Assembly (NCBI GenBank): GCA_951640165.1
Contig: OX621257.1
Span: 10,303,201-10,367,200, forward strand
Source of the DNA: Pseudoips prasinana
Lineage: Eukaryota > Arthropoda > Insecta > Lepidoptera > Nolidae
Reading direction: 5' to 3'
Length of the DNA: 64,000 nt
Numbering within the stretch: the first letter of the stretch is position 1; each line of letters begins with the position of its first letter. Positions 42,983 through 52,855 of this stretch are shown in pieces. A model generated the notes under the pieces. The model had not been told where the DNA came from. It did no database searches and worked only from the letters and a program-made list of their open reading frames with translations. A program made the position numbers and the translations under genes.

Positions 42983-43954
42983 ATGTCATCGGATCAACCG
43001 TCGAATGCTAGCAAGGCGGATGATGATATTCCTGCATCGACCGAGAGGGTTGGCAAAGAAAACTTCATAACAACACGTAGGCACAAGCAGAGTGATAAGC
43101 AAGTTATGACGCATTTTGAGCAAAAATTTGATAATCAAATGCAAATATGGAATAAAAGCTTCACCGATTGTATTACGAATAGCATCTCCACCGTGATAAA
43201 TACGACAGTAACTCGGGAGCTGTCAAAGATTACCTCTGCATTATCTGAACTTAACAATAATGTGTTAAAACTCAACACAGATACCATCAACCTTAATAAA
43301 TCTATGAATGAAGTCAACAGCCAACTTTGCGAAATGGAAAAATCGCTTAACTTCTCTAATGATCGGCAGGACCGCTTTGACAGTCGCTTAAAAACAGTGG
43401 AACATAATTTATCGCAAACCACTAACTATGGCGCTCAGCTTCAGCTACTTGAGAACAAGATTCACACTATGGAGCAACAAGCTAGGCAGTGCAATGCCGA
43501 AATCACGAATATACCCGAAAAACGAGGTGAAAATCTCATCACCATCATTAAGTGTTTGGGTGATGCAATCCAGCTTCCTATACAGCCCTCCAACATACTT
43601 AGTATCCATCGAGTACCTCACGCTAACCAAAGTGATCGACGCCCAAAGAATGTTATCGTGAAATTCACAAATAAGACATTACGTGACAATGTGATTGCGG
43701 CTAGTCGTAAGACAAAAGGTTTAGATTCTAATTCCTTATCTATTCAGGGGCAACCAGTTCCCATCTACGTTAATGAGCACCTAACGTTGAATAACAAATT
43801 GTTATTTCGTCAATGTCGTGAAGTTGCCAAGAAGAACGAATACAAATATGTATGGATCCAGCATGGAACTGTCCTGGCTCGTAAGACGGATACCTCTCCT
43901 GCTATTGCCATTAGAACACACCAGGACATTGCAGTCTTCGCGCGAACTCGGTAG
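42983..43954 (+). CDS. LINE ORF1 protein, FP-like, 323 aa
   Basis: Open frame from ATG 42983 to TAG 43954. Residues ~50-170 are heptad-like and probably coiled-coil (LSKITSALSELNNNVLKLNT...). Residues ~170-320 resemble the C-terminal region of baculovirus FP25K-type proteins found in LINE ORF1s: ENLITIIKCLGDAIQL, ILSIHRVPH, PKNVIVKFTNKTLRDNVI, PIYVNEHLT, YKYVWIQHGTVLARK. ORF1 proteins bind LINE RNA as trimers and chaperone it. No stops. The family call is from motif memory. Confidence 0.82.
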   Translation: MSSDQPSNASKADDDIPASTERVGKENFITTRRHKQSDKQVMTHFEQKFDNQMQIWNKSFTDCITNSISTVINTTVTRELSKITSALSELNNNVLKLNTDTINLNKSMNEVNSQLCEMEKSLNFSNDRQDRFDSRLKTVEHNLSQTTNYGAQLQLLENKIHTMEQQARQCNAEITNIPEKRGENLITIIKCLGDAIQLPIQPSNILSIHRVPHANQSDRRPKNVIVKFTNKTLRDNVIAASRKTKGLDSNSLSIQGQPVPIYVNEHLTLNNKLLFRQCREVAKKNEYKYVWIQHGTVLARKTDTSPAIAIRTHQDIAVFARTR

Positions 43955-43980
43955 TGTTCGGGTGTCGAAAATAAACAAAA

Positions 43981-45366
43981 ATGGCTACCATGAAAGTCAA
44001 GTGTACTAATTGTAACATAGTTATAAATGAGTTGTTGTGTCTAGTGCAAAACAAGATAAATGTGATGGACGAAGAAAGCTTAGTGCTTTTATGCATGGGT
44101 TTCTATAGTGCCGAAGAGATCGCCATAGCTAAAGATTTATTGTTCGAGTCCGTACCCACAAATACCCGCAATGTATCCCGCCGCAAAAAAAAAGAACAAA
44201 AGGGAATCGAGGATATAATTGGTTTACTTAAGAATACAGAACCGGATATTACACCAATCTTTGTCGCAAGAGAGCTATGTAAATTGCCTCCTATATCCTA
44301 CGATCATATTGATATCACTCTATTATTAAAGGATTTGGCGGTATTAAAATCTGACCTAAGAAATCTCAAAGATAACTGTGCCACCATTACACAACTGAAC
44401 GAGCTAAAGGAAGAAATAAATCATATGCAGTTAGCATCGATCGTCAACTGTGAGAATTCTATGCCGTATATAACTAAAATCAGAACGCCGTTCTTATCGC
44501 ACACTGGACGCGAAAGTGGGCCTATTGGTATTATTAATGTACAGGAAATAAATCACATTAGCACTCCCGAAAATACCACATCACAAGAAAATTTGGTCTG
44601 GCGCACTCCATCGGCACTGCATAATCACATTAATAACACCGTCATCACACCTGCCTGTAATATCAATACATCGCCAAGAAGTAATATTCATATTACTGAC
44701 ACCGACACGGTATTGAATGGCGCGGCGACCGTCGTCGCACGGGAGTCCCCGCCGACCGTCGTCGCCGCGCAGGTGTCGCCGACAAGTGCAATTGGAGGGG
44801 CGATCTGCGACTCGCAGGCCGATAACGGAGCGCTGCGCTCGGCACACAACCGGTTTGTTATGAACTCGAGTAAATCACACGTTATCGACGCAACAGATAA
44901 AACTAACGAGTCGAATATAAACAAATCCTTTGCGGAGATAGCGCGCGAAGGTCAATTTAAGCAGTCAAGTCCTAGCGGGGAATGGAAATCTATACAAAAA
45001 CGGAGGACCCGAAATCAACGTTTACAAAATGACGGCGTACGAGGTAAAGCTGCATTCATGGCAGAGGACAAGTTCAAGCCGGCGTGTATTAAAACAGCGC
45101 TATTCTTGTCTAACGTACACAAAGATACGTCAGAGGATAATATAGCAGAGTACATCTATTATAAGATAGGCGAAAAAGTTGTTTTAAATAAAATTAAAAT
45201 GAAATCTGAAAAGGAATACAATGCATTCAGAATGATAGTTTCGGATAATAAATTAGAAATGTACCTCAGTAGCGAGTTATGGCCTGCTGGTGTCACGTGT
45301 AGGCCTTTCAGAGCATATATAAACCCTCGGTCGGAAGAAGAAAAAGTTAAGAATATTCACACTTAA
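43981..45366 (+). CDS. inner LINE ORF1 protein, 461 aa
   Basis: Starts MATMKVKCTNCN and has the N-terminal pattern seen in ORF1 of CR1/Rex1-group LINEs: a CxxC start, VQNKINVMDEESLVLLCMGF, then IEDIIGLLKNTEPDITPIF and ARELCKLPPISYDHID, then a coiled-coil-like stretch. The middle (~150-330) is Ser/Thr/Ala-rich and variable. Near residue 365 an RRM-like fold seems to start (TALFLSNVHKDTSEDNIAEY). Ends at TAA 45364-45366, four bases before ORF2. Presumed RNA-binding partner of ORF2. Confidence 0.82.
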   Translation: MATMKVKCTNCNIVINELLCLVQNKINVMDEESLVLLCMGFYSAEEIAIAKDLLFESVPTNTRNVSRRKKKEQKGIEDIIGLLKNTEPDITPIFVARELCKLPPISYDHIDITLLLKDLAVLKSDLRNLKDNCATITQLNELKEEINHMQLASIVNCENSMPYITKIRTPFLSHTGRESGPIGIINVQEINHISTPENTTSQENLVWRTPSALHNHINNTVITPACNINTSPRSNIHITDTDTVLNGAATVVARESPPTVVAAQVSPTSAIGGAICDSQADNGALRSAHNRFVMNSSKSHVIDATDKTNESNINKSFAEIAREGQFKQSSPSGEWKSIQKRRTRNQRLQNDGVRGKAAFMAEDKFKPACIKTALFLSNVHKDTSEDNIAEYIYYKIGEKVVLNKIKMKSEKEYNAFRMIVSDNKLEMYLSSELWPAGVTCRPFRAYINPRSEEEKVKNIHT

Positions 45367-45370
45367 AATA

Positions 45371-48163
45371 ATGGAAAGCACGACATTCGTTACATATAAC
45401 TGTAAAAGTTTAAAAAGGTCCATAGAAGGAATAAGAAGTTTGTGTAGTATTGCGGATCTTATTGCCTTACAAGAGACGTGGCTACTCCCGGGCGAACTAA
45501 CTATCCTGTCGGACATACACAAGGACTTCGGGAGTACAGGAACCTCGGCAGTGGATACTAGTGCTGGTATTCTCAAAGGAAGACCCTTCGGAGGAGTTGC
45601 GCTCCTGTGGCGTAAATCAGTGTTCCCGTGTGTGTCAGTGATACCGTGTGATAATCCACGCATAGCGGCAATACGAGTCACGACGCAGGATAGATCGATT
45701 ATTGCTATCAGTGTATATATGCCAACGGACTGCGCAGACAACATGCCAGAATTCACGGACTGTTTGAGTGCGGTAAGTGCGATAGTAGACGATGCCAGTA
45801 TAGAGTCAGTGTTCATTCTTGGCGACTTTAATGCGCACCCAGGCGAGCGCTTTTATACAGAACTTATAGACTTTTGTATAGAACAAAATTGGACTTGCAT
45901 AGACACTAATACATTGGGTTTAAGTAGTGAAACGTTCACATTTGTAAGTGAGGCTCATGGGAGTAGGCGATGGCTGGACCACTGCGTGGTAACCGATGCG
46001 GCCTTGCGATGTGTAACGGATATTCAAGTACAATATGACGTTTACTGGTCAGACCATTTGCCTTTGGTACTAACATGTGATCTTAACGTTGTAAGACAAA
46101 AAAGTTCGATACAATGTCGTACTAATAATAGTATTCAATGGGGTGAAAGAAATGCTGAACAATGTATTATGTATGAAAAGCTATGTAATTTGAAATTAAA
46201 AAATATAGACCTACCAGCCGAATTAGTGGAATGCTGTGGCACACATTGTAACATCACGTGCCATAAAGACCTGATAGATAATATGTATAGAGACGTAGTG
46301 AGTATATTGTCAGTATGCGCCACGGACACGTACGGCCATCAGCGAACTAAAAAGAAAAAACCTTTGGCGGGGTGGAATAAACATGTGAGGGAGGCTCACA
46401 TGAATGCCAGGCTAGAGTTCAGAAATTGGATATTGAACGGGAAACCATCCGTTGGCCCCATGTATAGTGCCATGGTTACATCCCGGAAAATTTTTAAAGG
46501 AAAATTAAAGTGGTGTCAAAATAACCAAGACCGAATAAAAATGGATTTATTGGCAAAACATCATGCTAATTCTGATTTCAGTAAGTTTTGGAAGAACACC
46601 AACAAGCTGAACCCTCGGCCTGGCGTTCCTGTGAGTATTGACGGGATATCCAAACCTGAACACATCGCGGAAATCTTTAAAACCCATTTCGCTGTACAAT
46701 CGCCGCTGGGACCGCCTAGCCGGGAGTTCGATGCTGAGCCTCATACTGTAAAGGTACCTACTGTGGTGTTACCAAAAGACATTAGAAATATTATAAGGTG
46801 TATGGTAGGAGGGAAATCTCCTGGGTATGATGGTCTCAGCATCGAACATCTAAGGTATGCAGGGTCGCACTTGCCTCGTGTCCTTGCCCTGCTTTTCAAC
46901 TTATGTTTATGCCACTCTTATCTACCAGCTGACATGTTGCGGGCACTGGTCGTACCGGTGATAAAGAGCAAAACGGGAGATGTCTCAGATGGGTCTAATT
47001 ACAGGCCGATTTCGCTTGCCACCATCGTGGCTAAGGTACTTGACAGCGTGATCAGCTCACATCTTAATAGGCATATCCAGCTTCATGACGCTCAGTTCGG
47101 CTTTCGTTCAGGACTGTCCACAGAAACCGCCATTTTGAGTTTGAAGCATGCTGTCAGGTACTATACGGACAGGAAAACACCAATTTATGCGTGTTTTTTA
47201 GACTTATCTAAAGCTTTCGACCTAGTTTCGTTTGACTTGCTCTGGGAAAAGCTTAAAAAGACATCGGTACCGCCAGATCTCGTAACTCTATTGAAGTACT
47301 GGTATTTAAATCAGGAAAGTCGTGTGCGTTGGGCGGGAACACTGTCAGAATCGTGCAGGATGGAATGTGGGGTGAGGCAGGGGGGGGTGACTTCACCTTT
47401 ACTATTCGGTTTGTACGTAAATTTGCTGATTGAGGAACTGAGCAGTACACATGTAGGCTGTTTCATTGATAATGTATGTTTCAATAACATAAGTTTCGCC
47501 GATGATATGGTACTGCTCGCTCCCTCTGTCAGCGCTCTCCGTAAGCTGCTTAGCGTGTGTGAAGCTTTCGCTACGTCACATGGCCTAATTTACAATAGTA
47601 AAAAGTCCGTGTACATGGTCTTTAAGTCTGGTACCAAACAGCCCCATCATGTACCACCCATTTGCCTTAACGGGATAGCTCTAGAACGAGTAAACCATTT
47701 TAAATACCTGGGCCATCTGGTAACAGAGGATTTAAATGACAGTTTGGACATGGAGAGGGAACGTAGAGCATTATCGGTCAGGGCTAATATGCTGGTTCGT
47801 AGATTCTCCCGATGTACAGACGCAATTAAAGTGATGCTATTTAAGGCATATTGCACCTCATTGTACACGGGGGCTCTGTGGATTAGATATACCCAAAAGT
47901 CCTATAATGCTCTACGGATCCAATATAATAACGCATTTAGGGCCATGTTGCGGTTGCCAAAGTTCTGCAGTGCCTCGCTGATGTTTGCGGAGGCGCATAC
48001 TGACAGTTTTGATGCACTACTACGAAAAAAAGTAGTATCACTACTATACAGGTTACGCAATAGTCAGAACGAAATGCTGCGCTCCATAGCAGCTCGTTTC
48101 GACAGCCCAATTGTGTGGGTAATGATCCAAAAGATTAAATCTTTTCTAGATATTAAGTACTAA
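45371..48163 (+). CDS. inner LINE ORF2: endonuclease-reverse transcriptase, 930 aa
   Basis: Intact ORF2. Endonuclease residues ~5-235: TYNCKSLK, QETW (E35), GDFNAHP (D152, N154), SDHLPL (D228, H229). Reverse transcriptase ~470-740: SNYRPISLA, FLDLSKAFD (D611), GVRQGGVTSPLLFGLY, and the catalytic box FADD (709-712). The C-terminal domain is typical of the family (YNNAFRAMLRLP...CSASLMF). It nicks target DNA and primes reverse transcription there. All catalytic residues I can check are present. The ATG lies four bases after the ORF1 stop, an arrangement that favours termination-reinitiation. Confidence 0.93.
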   Translation: MESTTFVTYNCKSLKRSIEGIRSLCSIADLIALQETWLLPGELTILSDIHKDFGSTGTSAVDTSAGILKGRPFGGVALLWRKSVFPCVSVIPCDNPRIAAIRVTTQDRSIIAISVYMPTDCADNMPEFTDCLSAVSAIVDDASIESVFILGDFNAHPGERFYTELIDFCIEQNWTCIDTNTLGLSSETFTFVSEAHGSRRWLDHCVVTDAALRCVTDIQVQYDVYWSDHLPLVLTCDLNVVRQKSSIQCRTNNSIQWGERNAEQCIMYEKLCNLKLKNIDLPAELVECCGTHCNITCHKDLIDNMYRDVVSILSVCATDTYGHQRTKKKKPLAGWNKHVREAHMNARLEFRNWILNGKPSVGPMYSAMVTSRKIFKGKLKWCQNNQDRIKMDLLAKHHANSDFSKFWKNTNKLNPRPGVPVSIDGISKPEHIAEIFKTHFAVQSPLGPPSREFDAEPHTVKVPTVVLPKDIRNIIRCMVGGKSPGYDGLSIEHLRYAGSHLPRVLALLFNLCLCHSYLPADMLRALVVPVIKSKTGDVSDGSNYRPISLATIVAKVLDSVISSHLNRHIQLHDAQFGFRSGLSTETAILSLKHAVRYYTDRKTPIYACFLDLSKAFDLVSFDLLWEKLKKTSVPPDLVTLLKYWYLNQESRVRWAGTLSESCRMECGVRQGGVTSPLLFGLYVNLLIEELSSTHVGCFIDNVCFNNISFADDMVLLAPSVSALRKLLSVCEAFATSHGLIYNSKKSVYMVFKSGTKQPHHVPPICLNGIALERVNHFKYLGHLVTEDLNDSLDMERERRALSVRANMLVRRFSRCTDAIKVMLFKAYCTSLYTGALWIRYTQKSYNALRIQYNNAFRAMLRLPKFCSASLMFAEAHTDSFDALLRKKVVSLLYRLRNSQNEMLRSIAARFDSPIVWVMIQKIKSFLDIKY

Positions 48164-48309
48164 CATAATATGCTAATGTAATTGTAACTAACATGATTTT
48201 TATATTATTTTATTTTATTTGATTTTATATTGATACTAACATAGAATAAGTGCATTGTTACTAACAAAATGGACCCTTTGTTGGACTGAAAATAAATGAT
48301 TAATAATAA

Positions 48310-48907
48310 TTGCTCGTATCAAGTGAATTAAACCCGGTCATACACTTGCCATTCTTAAACCTGTTTTTTACCCTCACGATTATTTTTCTGCGCGGTAAAA
48401 CACAGCGGTATCTCTATTTACTACTTGCACATCGCAAAAACATAATAAACATTGTTACTTGTTACACTTGCAAACATAATACTTTGTTAAATAGTTATAA
48501 GATTAGGTTAATTAATTGTTATATACTTAAGATACTTAAAACACATTATGGTTATACTTCTTCTTACCAACCTTGGTCAGATCTAAGTTTCATTTGTAAA
48601 AAGGCTGCGTTGCTATTAAATATTTTAATAAACTTGTTATTAAATTGTTACTGTTCATACAAGTCAGTAAGTAAAAACGAAAACTTAGTATTTGTTAATT
48701 GCTTTCGAAAAATACTATATAATTGTATACATAATTTTTATTATAGTAATAGTTATTACCTAACATTCAAATTGATCGTTACTATAACGGGCGTAAACAC
48801 TAAACTACTTATATATATTATATGTATTCCTGCATGTGCATTCATCTTAAAAACTTTTATCTATACCTACTGTGATTCTAAATGCCTTTACTTAATATTC
48901 CATATTT
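48310..48907 (+). other. AT-rich linker before outer ORF2
   Basis: An open frame of 205 codons (48310-48927) spans it but starts with TTG and reads like translated AT-rich DNA. It overlaps the start of the outer ORF2. I treat it as the ORF1-ORF2 linker of the outer LINE, not a gene. Confidence 0.45.
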
Positions 48908-51841
48908 TTGTTCATAACATTCAATGACAAAAAGAACAATGTGTTATCGATATATTACCAAAATTGTCGTGGGTTACGAACAAAATTAAATACGATTTTT
49001 ATGAACATCTTATCGCACCATTATGATATTATAATTTTGACTGAGACTTGGTTGCATGATGGCATAGTGAATACCGAATTTATAGATCCTCGATATAATG
49101 TGTACCGATGCGACCGGGATCGCGCCGCAACTAACCGGCGAGATGGCGGCGGCGTGCTGGTAGCCGTGCTTCACTCGCTGCGTGCGGTTCCCTGCACGTC
49201 GGCGCCTCCCGCCGCTTCCTTGATAATGCCACCAATCATTGACCATATACTATTAGAGCTGAGCTTTGGTGACGCTGTATACCTATTAGGTGCCGCATAC
49301 ATCCCACCTGGCATAGATTCTAATGTTTATCTCGCTTATTTTAACAAAATACAAAACATTATACAGATAAAGGGCTACGATTATTTTTGTTTACTTGGTG
49401 ATTTTAACTTACCACATCTTGACTGGTATTTGGACGGAACAAAAATGCAACTCCTCCGAACAAGTAACTTGACACCGCCGTATTCTTACTTATTAAATTT
49501 TTTATCCGCTGTAGACTGTATACAAGTAAACACCCACAAAAATGATATGAATAGATTACTAGATTTGTGTTTAACCAATATACATACCAGCAGGACATTC
49601 TCTGCGCCTATCACGTTGGTTCCACCGGACTTACATCACCCTCCTTATTACGTCATAATACCAATTAACAATAACATATCCAAACCTATGTCGACTAAAC
49701 ACCAGATAAAATACTGTTACAAGAATGCTAATTATCAGCTAATTAACAGCGACATTTATGAATTAAACTGGGGTCAGCTGTTTGTAAACAAATCTGCCGA
49801 AGATAGTGTTAATATTTTCTATGAATATATATTTGATATTATACGTAAACACACTCCCTCGAAACGCATTTTCAAGTCTCATTTTCCAATTTGGTTTAGC
49901 CCTGCACTAATACATATTTTCAAAAATAAAAATACGGCTTGGATTAAATGGAAGGTATATAAAAATCAATGTGACTATAATATATTTTCTATGTACCGAG
50001 ACAGATTCAAAAAAGAATCTGAAAAATGTTACAAGACATATATGAAATCGGTAGAAAACAGTATACCTAAAAATGTTAAATACTTTTGGACATATTTAAA
50101 AAACCGTAAAAACCAATCAGATATTCCTAACTGTGTACACCGTGGTGGCATGGAGACAGATAGCCCCGAGGGAATTTGTAACTTATTTTCTTCATTCTTT
50201 CACTCAGTTTTTCAGCACTCGGATGTTTTAGACACTCTCAGTGTTGAAAATTTGAGTGATGTAGATATAGGAATAACAAACAACTTTATTAGTGATATAC
50301 AATTATCTGAAGCGGATGTATTGAAAGAACTAAAGGCTCTTGACTGTACCAAAGGCCCAGGACTTGATTGTATACCACCAATTTTTCTTAAAAATACTGC
50401 AAGAACTATATATAAGCCGTTTGCAATATTGTACAATAAATGTTTGATGGAGGGTATATGTCCTGCAGTGTGGAAATCGGCCAGAATAACACCGATACAC
50501 AAAGGAGGCTCAAAAAGAGAAGTCACTAATTATCGCCCAATTTCAATACTTCCTGCGCTCTCGAAACTTTTAGAAAGGTTAGTTCATAACACCATTTATC
50601 CATTACTACACAGCACTATTCTGCCGCAGCAACATGGTTTTGTTCGTAAACGCTCCACTGTCACAAATCTTATCGTTTACACCTCTGAAATATTTGATAA
50701 TTTGGATGCAAATAGACAAACAGATAGCATTTATACTGACTTTCGGAAAGCATTTGATCGCGTAGACCATAAAATACTACTGCAAAAAATTGCTTTTAAC
50801 GGCATTCGTGGTAATCTATGGAGGTGGTTTAAGTCTTATGTGACCAACAGAACACAAAAAGTCGTCATCAATGGATTCGAATCTAACATGGTAATTATTA
50901 CCTCTGGAGTCCCGCAGGGGTCCATTCTTGGTCCACTACTGTTTGTTATATTTATTAACGATATACATAACTGCTTTCGTCACAGTAAATTTTTACTTTA
51001 CGCAGACGATTTGAAAATTTACAGAACTATTCATGACGTTAATGATCAGCATAAACTACAGGAGGATCTGGATAGATTTAATAATTATTGTACACAAAAC
51101 AAACTTCTGCTAAGTCTTGATAAATGCAAATTTTTAACTTTTACTAGAAAAAGAACGTCAATTAGCAACAATTCTTATTCCATTGGCGGTCACTATCTTG
51201 ATAGAGTACAGACTATCCGCGATCTTGGAGTCACACAAGATACTAAGATGACGTTGGATGCACATGTAGATAAAATATGCAGTAAAGCTTACAAAATGTA
51301 TGGTTTTGTGTTGAGAGCCAGTAATGACTTTGTCCGTCCCGAAACATATTTATATCTTTATAGGACCTTAATTCGTTCGCAATTGGAACATGCCACATGT
51401 ATCTGGGATCCATTGTATACTAAGTATTCTTATAGCCTTGAAAGGGTGCAAAAAAAATTCTTGCGTTGTATGCACTATAAATGCTTTCATAGCTACCAGA
51501 ATTACTCTACACTGCTGCAAAAAAATCAACTCTTAGATCTAAAGTCGAGAAGAATACAGTTGCAAGCGATGTTTTTGTATGACTTATGTCACAATAGATA
51601 CGACTGTAACGAAATTATTAACAGCATTCATTATTATGTGCCTACCAGATCGCAACCGCGAGCCTGTCGTTCAATCCCGACATTCTACACAGGTTATTCA
51701 CGCACTAATGCAGGCAAACGCTCACCCATTTGTCGTATACTGGATTCCTTCAACAGTAATTTTGGTAATATTGATGTTTTTGCGAGTAGTGTAAGTACAT
51801 TCAAGAAGCTTATACTGGCGAATGCCCGTTCCACGCCATAA
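48908..51841 (+). CDS. outer LINE ORF2: endonuclease-reverse transcriptase, ~977 aa
   Basis: Open from 48896 to TAA 51841. Endonuclease ~10-250: IYYQNCRGLR (N19), TETW (E46), GDFNLP (164-169), and a DLHHPP terminal motif (D240, H242/243) where SDH is usual. Reverse transcriptase ~470-760: NYRPISILP, YTDFRKAFDRVDH (D610), GVPQGSILGP (666-675), and catalytic YADD (697-700). The C-terminus includes EHATCIWDP-type motifs. Jockey-like. There is no ATG before the catalytic N19: the frame opens after a stop at 48893 and the first ATG is codon 32, so translation would need a non-ATG start, frameshifting or coupling. Otherwise no lesions. Confidence 0.92.
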   Translation: MFITFNDKKNNVLSIYYQNCRGLRTKLNTIFMNILSHHYDIIILTETWLHDGIVNTEFIDPRYNVYRCDRDRAATNRRDGGGVLVAVLHSLRAVPCTSAPPAASLIMPPIIDHILLELSFGDAVYLLGAAYIPPGIDSNVYLAYFNKIQNIIQIKGYDYFCLLGDFNLPHLDWYLDGTKMQLLRTSNLTPPYSYLLNFLSAVDCIQVNTHKNDMNRLLDLCLTNIHTSRTFSAPITLVPPDLHHPPYYVIIPINNNISKPMSTKHQIKYCYKNANYQLINSDIYELNWGQLFVNKSAEDSVNIFYEYIFDIIRKHTPSKRIFKSHFPIWFSPALIHIFKNKNTAWIKWKVYKNQCDYNIFSMYRDRFKKESEKCYKTYMKSVENSIPKNVKYFWTYLKNRKNQSDIPNCVHRGGMETDSPEGICNLFSSFFHSVFQHSDVLDTLSVENLSDVDIGITNNFISDIQLSEADVLKELKALDCTKGPGLDCIPPIFLKNTARTIYKPFAILYNKCLMEGICPAVWKSARITPIHKGGSKREVTNYRPISILPALSKLLERLVHNTIYPLLHSTILPQQHGFVRKRSTVTNLIVYTSEIFDNLDANRQTDSIYTDFRKAFDRVDHKILLQKIAFNGIRGNLWRWFKSYVTNRTQKVVINGFESNMVIITSGVPQGSILGPLLFVIFINDIHNCFRHSKFLLYADDLKIYRTIHDVNDQHKLQEDLDRFNNYCTQNKLLLSLDKCKFLTFTRKRTSISNNSYSIGGHYLDRVQTIRDLGVTQDTKMTLDAHVDKICSKAYKMYGFVLRASNDFVRPETYLYLYRTLIRSQLEHATCIWDPLYTKYSYSLERVQKKFLRCMHYKCFHSYQNYSTLLQKNQLLDLKSRRIQLQAMFLYDLCHNRYDCNEIINSIHYYVPTRSQPRACRSIPTFYTGYSRTNAGKRSPICRILDSFNSNFGNIDVFASSVSTFKKLILANARSTP

Positions 51842-52150
51842 CGGTACACTTGAGGAACAACCTTTACTAACTATGTAGTAAAGACTGTGTAACTATGTAA
51901 TACTGTTGTTGTAATAAGTGTATAACATCAAGATTAAGAACTTTATTGTTGATGTATTATGTTGTTCATACTATCTTTTCTCTAATATTTGCATAATTGT
52001 TCGACTCTCAATTTGAACTTACTCATATTTTTTAACTTTATCTGTGGTAAACGGTGTGGATATCATAATTAATTATATTGTATAGCCTAAACATTATTAT
52101 AGTGTAATATTGTGATATTGTTAGTTTACCCAATAAACAAAAAAAAAAGA
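51842..52150 (+). other. outer LINE 3' UTR and poly(A)
   Basis: About 300 bp non-coding, ending with AATAAAC and an A-run at 52132-52148. Confidence 0.7.
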
Positions 52151-52422
52151 GAAAAAACCCTCGGGCATAAATTTCCTGTGATTTTATTACTGAAAAATTA
52201 GATCCACATTAGAGAAGAGATGAGATAGAATACGAGATGTTATTTTTATCAATTTTAATACTGTTTTCTTTTTTATTTATAACTTTTTAAAATGTCATTA
52301 ATATCATCACGCTTTGTCGTTATTCTGAATTGATGGCACCATACGAGAACACAGAATGACACTGTTTGAAAGGCGGTCGTCGGGGAGTCACTCGTCGGAG
52401 CGTTGTGACTCGGAGAATAAAG

Positions 52423-52538
52423 CATCTTCTACACGGGTGCAAACCAAAGTCCCAACACAGGTGCAGTCTAGATGGATGGCAACCACCAGGGGGACCTCTG
52501 TTGGGACATAGGTTTGCAACCGCGTAGAAGATGCTTAA
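52423..52538. mobile_element. MITE D, 116 bp, TAA-flanked
   Basis: Inverted ends of ~45 bp (AGCATCTTCTAC-CGG, TGCAAACC, GTCCCAACA). Flanked by TAA on both sides, compatible with a PIF/Harbinger-type 3-bp duplication. The minus-strand ORF over it is a shadow. Confidence 0.7.
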
Positions 52539-52604
52539 GAGAGAAATCGTAATAACCATTAATAATATATACAGTATTGCTGTGTGGTGACGGCGGCGAA
52601 TATC

Positions 52605-52830
52605 AGAATATCATCACCCCATCTCATCACGTGGGAGGCGTAGAAGTTGACCCGAGGGAATAACTACCAGATGACGAGCGGCAGCTTCCTTCTGAGAACT
52701 TTGACCATCTTACTGCCAGCCCGTCGGCCAAGCGAGCGTGCCGATTATGGTATATCTCCCGAGGATGATTCTTGGGGGAGGCTTGTCCAGCACTGGAATT
52801 TCCTTCAGCTGTAATAATGAAACACAGTGT
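52605..52830 (+). mobile_element. RTE-related LINE 3' end
   Basis: Same block order as 4240-4480 (CATCACCCCATCTCATC, GAGGGAATAACTACCAGA, CATCTTACTGCCAGCCCGTC, CTTGTCCAGCACTGGAATTT). Confidence 0.65.
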
Positions 52831-52855
52831 AAGGATAGTAACTGTATTTATACTC

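Larger units (their letters stand above)
43955..48309 (+). mobile_element. inner LINE, near full length, intact ORFs
   Basis: ORF1 (43981-45366) and ORF2 (45371-48163) are both free of stops and frameshifts, followed by a ~145-bp 3' UTR ending AATAAATGATTAATAATAAT. The gap between the FP-like ORF and this ORF1 is only 26 bp, so the element either has a minimal 5' UTR or was truncated just upstream of its first gene. Decayed relatives are at 37385-37570 and 54232-54665. CR1/Rex1-group is my tentative placement. Confidence 0.75.
42672..52150 (+). mobile_element. outer LINE (FP-like ORF1, 977-codon ORF2) split by an inner LINE
   Basis: The proposed parts are a GC-rich 5' UTR (42672-42982), ORF1 (42983-43954), a second LINE (43955-48309), an AT-rich linker (48310-48907), ORF2 (48908-51841), and a 3' UTR with AATAAACAAAAAAAAAA at 52132-52148. 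FP-like ORF1 proteins occur with endonuclease-RT ORF2s in arthropod LINEs, which is why I join the outer parts. No clean target duplication for either element could be read, so the nesting is an inference from gene order. Confidence 0.7.

Noticed and set aside
48310..48927. 205-codon ORF between the two LINE ORF2s
   Set aside because: Starts with TTG, composition of translated AT-rich DNA, no domain. Treated as the linker of the outer LINE.
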